Under the pieces are notes generated by a model. That model was not told the DNA's origin. It did not search any database and worked only from the letters and a program-made list of their open reading frames with translations. A stretch of DNA of 64,000 nucleotides from Phoronis australis. Lineage: Eukaryota; Phoronida; Phoronidae. The DNA lies in contig NMRA01000135.1 in NCBI GenBank assembly GCA_002633005.1, forward strand, positions 185,115 through 249,114, read 5' to 3'. The position numbers and the translations under genes are program-made. Positions 60,601 to 64,000 of the stretch are shown piece by piece; position 1 is the stretch's first letter; each line of letters begins with the position of its first letter.

Positions 60601-62609
60601 TAGCTTCAGATCGAAATATATGCAAATATAATCGACATGAATACATACATTGAATTCTTTCTTAGCAATTCGAGTAACTTTTAATGTCTTGTTTATAACT
60701 TGTGCTACCCGTAATATGAATATTTGTAGAATCTCTGATCTTATTGTAATAGAATTTCTTTTTCCGTATATGCATACTTTCCCACTCATGTCTGTAATGT
60801 GAATATTTGTAATAAGACTCATAAGATGGGAGGTGGTAGGAGATGCAGATGTTTTAAACCCCGGTGGACCGAGGACTCATCAACTAAGTATTAGGCACTA
60901 AGCAAGGCAGAGAGAGACCGGCTGAGGTATAGAGGCAAGGATGAGACTTTTTTCGTACTCTGAGACTGAGTTTCATATAGAAAAACAAGGTTTCTAGGAA
61001 GGCGGTCCAGTTTTACAAACGTAAGCAAAGGGTTAAAGATGAAGAAACACTGCTAAGTCTTGTAATTTAGATTGAAACACTTTTTGGAGGAAGATTAGAG
61101 AAATTGGCACAGGAAAAGAACGCGTCCAGGCTAGACAGGTGACTTGCCAAAAGGGTCCGTAAACACAAGCACTGGTTTGAGAAATGGTCGAAATTGTATG
61201 TCTTAGAAGAAAGTGAGGATTCGGACAGTGATATTAATGGTGATATCAGAGAACAACTTAAGTCTTTTGGGCATGCCATTAACCGCTTATTTCAAAGTTG
61301 ATCTGCTGCCGGGATCGAATCGATTTTAGGTTTGCAAGCTTGTTGTTTTACCATGGTACATTAGGAGAAACGAAACAACTTACCTTTGAAAAAAACTGTC
61401 CATCAGCGAACCTCCATCCTTTGCCCGCTGGTGTCAGGGGTTCAATATAATTACATCGTTTGTTTTGCACATATAGTCTTTGATCGAACACGTTAGTGAA
61501 ATACACGCGCTTGTTGTACACAAAGAACGCGCCTCCCCCGACAGAGTGTACAAGGCTAAACACATGGTAACCAGGGGGCGTCCAAGTATGCACGTCTGTG
61601 TCGCCTTCTGTGTAGGACACAATAACACCCCTACCGCCCTCTTGTGGTCGGAGCTCATTCCAGTAAACGGTGCCTGAAAGAGTTGCGAGATCGCTGTCTC
61701 CTCATATTATCTACTGCTGTGCGGATTCTTTGTTAGAGCGTTTCGAGAAGTACTAGAAACAAGCAAAACTTAAGCGCACTGCTACATTAACGTTATTCAC
61801 ATGGTAACATTATGTCTGTCTCAAATGCAACAGTATCATGTGCGAAGCTCTTGTCCTGCTTTTTCACATCCAATCGTGTAATTCACTATCTCGTGATTGT
61901 CCTAATTGTGCAATTCATCAGTGCAATGTAGGCAAACTTGTATTATTGCAATGGTGATATTAAAAAATTGTTGGATGTAATAATATGGCGTGCCTGACCT
62001 TCTGAAAAGTACGTCAGTCGTTGAGAGGAGAGTTCAATCAAGAATGACCCAATTACACTCTCTCAATCACACAGAAAGTCAATGTTCAAAACCCGTTTAG
62101 CGACATGTAATAACTAATTTCATACCACAATATTAGCCTCGAATGGCAGATACAACCGTGTAATAACCCATAAAGTTATCTCACTAGCGAGATAACATTT
62201 TGGTGGGAAACCGAGGCCGGATTGCGAACCCGGGCCTCAACAGTTGCGAGTCGCCGACTTTACCACTACTGGAACAAGTATAGGGAACAAGTTGGCTTAC
62301 AGACCATGTTTGAATTGAAGCATATCGACAGACATAGCCGAAACAGTCGATAGATTCTCATTGCAGCACATTTATATTACTTCCTAGTGCAACGGAACTA
62401 GTTGGTTGAAGAACTAGTGCAGGCGTTACATTGTTCTTGCGGTGACTGTCGTTAACAGATCACCGTCATATACACACGCACACACGCACACACGCGCGCA
62501 CACTCACCTCTTTTCACTGGGTCAACCATAATTGGCGGTGCAAAGTTGATGACGCCTTCTGTTGCTATTTCACTAGTAATGGGTGTACGCCAAGACCCGT
62601 ACTCTGCTT
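42658..62609 (-). CDS. Prolyl-oligopeptidase-family (S9) serine peptidase, nearly complete
   Basis: Fifteen minus-strand exons join with no phase error into 664 residues plus stop; only the extreme N-terminus lies beyond the first exon. Residues 1-400 form the beta-propeller part ('[15 protein letters not shown]', 'WNLYHV'). Residues ~410-650 form the alpha/beta-hydrolase domain. The triad is visible: Ser ~506 in GESAGG, Asp ~588 in HGTLDP, His ~620 in GERHGLR; the oxyanion region is LHGGPTAQ. The closest family I recognise is the bacterial and plant S9 aminopeptidase group (dipeptidyl aminopeptidase BIII-like or acylaminoacyl-peptidase-like), whose length is 640-720. The likely role is removal of short N-terminal peptides. 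Substrate and location are unknown. It is not a DPP4- or POP-type sequence. Confidence 0.92.
42924..43097. repeat. Hairpin-forming inverted repeat in the last S9 peptidase intron
   Basis: Left arm 42924-42987 and right arm 43039-43097 are near-complementary. 'cttcgttgaagacacgactg', 'gtttgacagctt' and 'aatacaaactc' recur in reverse complement across a ~50-bp loop. It is probably a MITE or a pre-miRNA-like foldback. Confidence 0.85.
43355..43450. repeat. (GGT/GAT)n simple repeat
   Basis: Imperfect 'ggtggcggtggtgacgatga' and 'gatgatgacga' trinucleotide run in the last S9 peptidase intron. Open frames here are Asp- or His-rich artefacts. Confidence 0.8.
43583..43692 (-). CDS. S9 peptidase, catalytic histidine exon
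   Basis: 110 nt, acceptor attttcttacag, donor gtaagtcc. It reads (G)[20 protein letters not shown] then [16 protein letters not shown]. His of 'ERHGLR' completes the triad. Confidence 0.94.
44253..44645. mobile_element. MITE-like element with 'CAGACGGAGAG' ends
   Basis: 'cagacggagaggtatgagct' on the left, and its imperfect inverse ending 'agctctccgtctg' on the right, bound ~390 bp of non-coding DNA. Both sides also share 'cctcga.tgaa' and 'gagctc' motifs. It lies in the intron between exons 43583 and 44704. Confidence 0.6.
44704..44785 (-). CDS. S9 peptidase, 'VVPPNQ' exon
   Basis: 82 nt, acceptor atgaattgatgcag, donor gtgagtac. It encodes [20 protein letters not shown] then TSLVLFT. Confidence 0.95.
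45418..45608 (-). CDS. S9 peptidase, catalytic aspartate exon
   Basis: 191 nt, acceptor tgtgtcttacag, donor gtaatt. It contains [20 protein letters not shown] and [20 protein letters not shown], and ends FFHGTLDP with the catalytic Asp. Confidence 0.96.
46991..47236. mobile_element. MITE-like element with exact 14-bp terminal inverted repeats
   Basis: Left end atgcgcgcacccag (46991-47004) and right end ctgggtgcgcgcat (47223-47236) are perfect reverse complements. Next to the left end, a G-run and a C-run face each other around ctcgag. The 246-bp body is non-coding. It sits in the intron between exons 45418 and 49057. Confidence 0.75.
49057..49214 (-). CDS. S9 peptidase, catalytic serine exon
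   Basis: 158 nt, acceptor cgcccgtcgtag, donor gtacac. It contains [17 protein letters not shown] and [20 protein letters not shown]. Ser in GESAGG is the nucleophile. Confidence 0.96.
49764..49821. repeat. (GAA/GAC)n microsatellite
   Basis: Purine-rich gaagaagacgaagaagaaga run. On the transcribed minus strand it is a pyrimidine tract close to the donor of exon 49853. Confidence 0.95.
49853..50049 (-). CDS. S9 peptidase, 'HGGP' exon
   Basis: 197 nt, acceptor gttttctgtcgcag, donor gtgagtac. It contains [16 protein letters not shown] and [20 protein letters not shown], the strand-loop region that shapes the active site. A GAA/GAC microsatellite starts ~30 bp into the following intron. Confidence 0.96.
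50391..50700 (-). pseudogene. Possible transposase N-terminal relic (hAT/ZMYM-like)
   Basis: One minus-strand frame starts [19 protein letters not shown] and then stops. A second frame runs 92 codons with '[16 protein letters not shown]'. The Lys/Arg-rich start and the later 'KFLK.T.SEAE' resemble N-termini of ZMYM/hAT transposase proteins, broken by frameshift. The resemblance is by eye. It lies in an S9 peptidase intron and does not fit that gene's phase. Confidence 0.3.
51422..51827. mobile_element. MITE-like element rich in TTATTACTGGAATAA motifs
   Basis: Left end ccaagtgcgacgtaagtc and right end gacttacgttgcacttgg are inverted repeats with one mismatch. Inside are several 'ttattactg.aataa' palindromes and two 'aaccaatcaga'-type boxes. 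No coding capacity. It lies in the S9 peptidase intron between exons 50049 and 52306. Confidence 0.75.
52306..52434 (-). CDS. S9 peptidase, propeller-to-hydrolase linker exon
   Basis: 129 nt, acceptor gattatttgcag, donor gtacttgt. It encodes [20 protein letters not shown] then [20 protein letters not shown] and PPK. The 'FYYPP' hinge leads into the catalytic domain. Confidence 0.92.
54339..54503 (-). CDS. S9 peptidase, late propeller exon
   Basis: 165 nt, acceptor cttttctgcag, donor gtaagc. It encodes [20 protein letters not shown] to [11 protein letters not shown]. Confidence 0.9.
55083..55313 (-). CDS. S9 peptidase, propeller exon 'WWNLY'
   Basis: 231 nt, acceptor ataatctttcag, donor gtaagtag. 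It contains [20 protein letters not shown] then NLYHVQ, matching the 'QP.WSPDG.L.FVSDRTGWWNLY' block. Confidence 0.95.
55977..56054 (-). CDS. S9 peptidase, propeller exon 'D.TELW.A'
   Basis: 78 nt, acceptor ctttaaacag, donor gtaagttt. It encodes [20 protein letters not shown] then QDSFKK. Confidence 0.93.
56158..56244 (-). CDS. S9 peptidase, propeller exon 'GADFY..PR.SP.GK'
   Basis: 87 nt, acceptor tcattttcag, donor gtaaga. It encodes [20 protein letters not shown] then WIQWNRPDM. Confidence 0.95.
56807..56923 (-). CDS. S9 peptidase, propeller exon 'VREDH'
   Basis: 117 nt, acceptor cttgttttaag, donor gtaagg. It encodes [20 protein letters not shown] then [19 protein letters not shown]. 'REDH' is a known family box. 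Confidence 0.93.
57589..57609 (-). CDS. S9 peptidase, 21-nt microexon
   Basis: Seven codons, KYENGTR, between acceptor gtcgtttcag and donor gtgagtat, phase 0 on both sides. It joins FADGQFFSK to [12 protein letters not shown]. The family has sequence at this place, and the strong splice sites support it. Confidence 0.75.
58610..58755 (-). mobile_element. Short MITE-like element
   Basis: 'actgggttccataaaactt' on the left and 'aacttttatgcaactgggcc' on the right form an imperfect terminal inverted repeat. The body has 'gttgaacaat'-type motifs shared in inverse with 12216-12345. Confidence 0.55.
60820..61302 (+). pseudogene. Unrecognised coding-like relic in an S9 peptidase intron
   Basis: The last ~52 codons on the plus strand are open and protein-like: [20 protein letters not shown], then an Asp/Ser/Glu-rich stretch and [11 protein letters not shown] with TGA. 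Upstream, '[14 protein letters not shown]' continues in the same frame but is broken by stops. I do not recognise the family. A decayed mobile-element ORF is the likeliest source. Confidence 0.35.
61384..61673 (-). CDS. S9 peptidase, propeller exon with the 'YW.E.RP.EGGR' motif
   Basis: 290 nt, acceptor caactctttcag, donor gtaagttg. It contains [20 protein letters not shown] and [11 protein letters not shown], and ends [11 protein letters not shown]. This is the family's most conserved propeller segment. Confidence 0.95.
62205..62285 (-). repeat. tRNA-like (SINE-type) fragment
   Basis: On the minus strand 'tagtggtaaagtcggcgact' is followed by 'cccgggttcgcaatccgg', close to pol III A- and B-boxes with a T-arm stem (cccgg/ccgg). 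A convincing acceptor stem is lacking, so a tRNA-derived SINE head is more likely than a tRNA gene. Confidence 0.45.
62465..62507. repeat. (CA/CG)n microsatellite fused to a splice donor
   Basis: The cacacgcacacacgcgcgca run continues without a break into the donor of exon 62508 (gtgagtgtgcgcg on the minus strand). Confidence 0.9.
62508..62609 (-). CDS. S9 peptidase, first exon seen
   Basis: 102 nt after acceptor aggtgtcatag, encoding (E)[19 protein letters not shown] to VDPVKR. 'YGSW.(S/T)PIT' is typical of the very N-terminus of this family. Its entry phase requires a 5' exon to the right, possibly across the assembly gap. The donor gtgagtgtgcg merges into a (TG)n repeat. Confidence 0.88.
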
Positions 62610-62976
62610 CTATGACACCTAAGCATATAAGTGCAGAAAAAGGCTTTCAACTTCGCATGAACATAAAAAGACTCAAGCGGCGCGAGAAAACATTTAACAT
62701 GATTTTTATGGTGAAAAAGGGTGCCCCATTTTGTACCGCATAAGACTTTGAAGGAAGTTCCGCATGAAGCTCTAATATTGTATACAGACACTGCCTGTCT
62801 TATACGACTTTTACAAGTAATCGACTTGGGTAGATAACACTTCTCGAGCTGAAAGTGGAGCATTTCTGATTTTGTTCCGATCCAGGAAAAGTCATGTACG
62901 ATGCTTGGACCAAACATTAAAGACACACACTAACGTCTTTGTTGCTTCTTGTCAGGGAGGGAGAAAAGGAGAGGGG

Positions 62977-63307
62977 NNNNNNNNNNNNNNNNNNNNNNNN
63001 NNNNNNNNNNNNNNNNNNNNNNNNNNNNNNNNNNNNNNNNNNNNNNNNNNNNNNNNNNNNNNNNNNNNNNNNNNNNNNNNNNNNNNNNNNNNNNNNNNNN
63101 NNNNNNNNNNNNNNNNNNNNNNNNNNNNNNNNNNNNNNNNNNNNNNNNNNNNNNNNNNNNNNNNNNNNNNNNNNNNNNNNNNNNNNNNNNNNNNNNNNNN
63201 NNNNNNNNNNNNNNNNNNNNNNNNNNNNNNNNNNNNNNNNNNNNNNNNNNNNNNNNNNNNNNNNNNNNNNNNNNNNNNNNNNNNNNNNNNNNNNNNNNNN
63301 NNNNNNN
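62977..63307. other. Assembly gap (331 N)
   Basis: All bases are N. Left flank is gggagggagaaaaggagagg and right flank is aggg/gaga repeat, so the gap probably lies in GA-rich simple repeat. The first exon of the S9 peptidase may lie in or beyond it. Confidence 1.
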
Positions 63308-63314
63308 AGGGAGG

Positions 63315-63358
<44 letters not shown>

Positions 63359-63370
63359 GAGAGAGAGAGG
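63308..63370. repeat. (GA)n / (GGGA)n simple repeat
   Basis: agggagggaggg followed by gagaga to 63370. Confidence 0.98.
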
Positions 63371-64000
63371 GATGTTTGCGAACATTATGTTTAAAAATTT
63401 AAGAAACCAAACCGAACCAAACCCATAATAATTTGCTGCCAGTTCAACAACAGATGTTCCCTAAATTAGAATGCGTTAAGTACGCGTCACTGCCATGTAG
63501 TTTCTTTGATCTTAACAATTTAACTGGCTGTTTACGTAGGTCCTAAAGATTTCGTCACGAGGATCAAACATCAATGACCATTTTTGAGATTTCACTCATC
63601 TAGCTTCAATTCGGAGCGCCTCTATGTCATCGAGGTCGGCTTATAACTAATTTGCCAGGCACAATCACGATGGCGAGTAGGCCTAGATGAAGCTCAATAA
63701 ATACTTGTGGACAATTTTGTTCATCTCCCTAAGAATATAGATTTACACGCTATTGAACTCCATGTTTGGGGGTATTGTAAAGATTTTTCTGTCTGTTTGA
63801 CTTCAGTTAAAACTATAACGAAGTCTAGTTTAGCCTGTCAATATATCTAGAACACTAATGTCTGAAAAATTGTTATACCCTGTAACCATCAACAGTTTAG
63901 AGCACTAGGCACGGTAAAAACTGGCAAACCGTGGTTGACGCTATCTACAAATCTCCAGTTTTTCCTGTCACAGAGACACCACATCGGTGTGTTTTGCGCT
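63371..64000. other. Right edge: no exon recognised
   Basis: I looked on the minus strand for the missing 5' exon of the S9 peptidase (an ATG followed by a phase-1 donor) and found no convincing candidate. Confidence 0.5.

Noticed and set aside
62872-63428. Open frames crossing the N gap
   Set aside because: They exist only because N is read as open; the flanks are GA simple repeat (Arg-Glu runs).

Overview
This window is animal nuclear DNA, AT-rich and intron-rich, from what looks like an invertebrate metazoan. A marine deuterostome or lophotrochozoan is my guess, not proven. Coding sequence is a few percent of the 64 kb and occurs as short exons with GT..AG boundaries and consistent phases, separated by introns of 0.1 to 6 kb. 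There is no operon, CRISPR or bacterial signal. One assembly gap of 331 N (62977-63307) lies in GA-rich simple repeat.

Layout. (1) 1-3727, minus strand: the 5' part of a gene encoding a DUF4062 (TIR-like) domain of the kind found ahead of NACHT ATPases; it runs off the left edge. (2) 8054-14572, plus strand: six exons forming the C-terminal ~256 residues of a THADA-like tRNA 2'-O-methylation cofactor. In its fourth intron a 19-bp minisatellite has copied the 5' splice site 20 times. (3) 18533-21890: a foldback-like mobile element with long inverted arms built of ~160-bp tandem subrepeats around a broken, transposon-like coding relic. (4) 22610-31457, plus strand: a complete four-exon SLC25A29-like mitochondrial basic amino-acid carrier. 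(5) 40769-41004, minus strand: one exon encoding a THAP zinc finger, continuation not found. (6) 42658-62609, minus strand: fifteen exons of a prolyl-oligopeptidase-family (S9) serine peptidase with all three catalytic residues, a 21-nt microexon, and only the extreme N-terminus missing.

The rest is intron and intergenic DNA with several MITE-like elements (29855-30142, 44253-44645, 46991-47236, 51422-51827, 58610-58755), hairpins, microsatellites, tRNA-like SINE fragments and diverged dispersed repeats. The genes are not functionally linked in any obvious way: tRNA modification, mitochondrial transport, peptide hydrolysis, DNA binding and a STAND-type protein simply share a locus.

The most unusual structure is the minisatellite that amplifies a splice donor (11381-11754). 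I did not find a convincing new multi-gene system. Protein calls rest on motif recognition by eye, with no database search.
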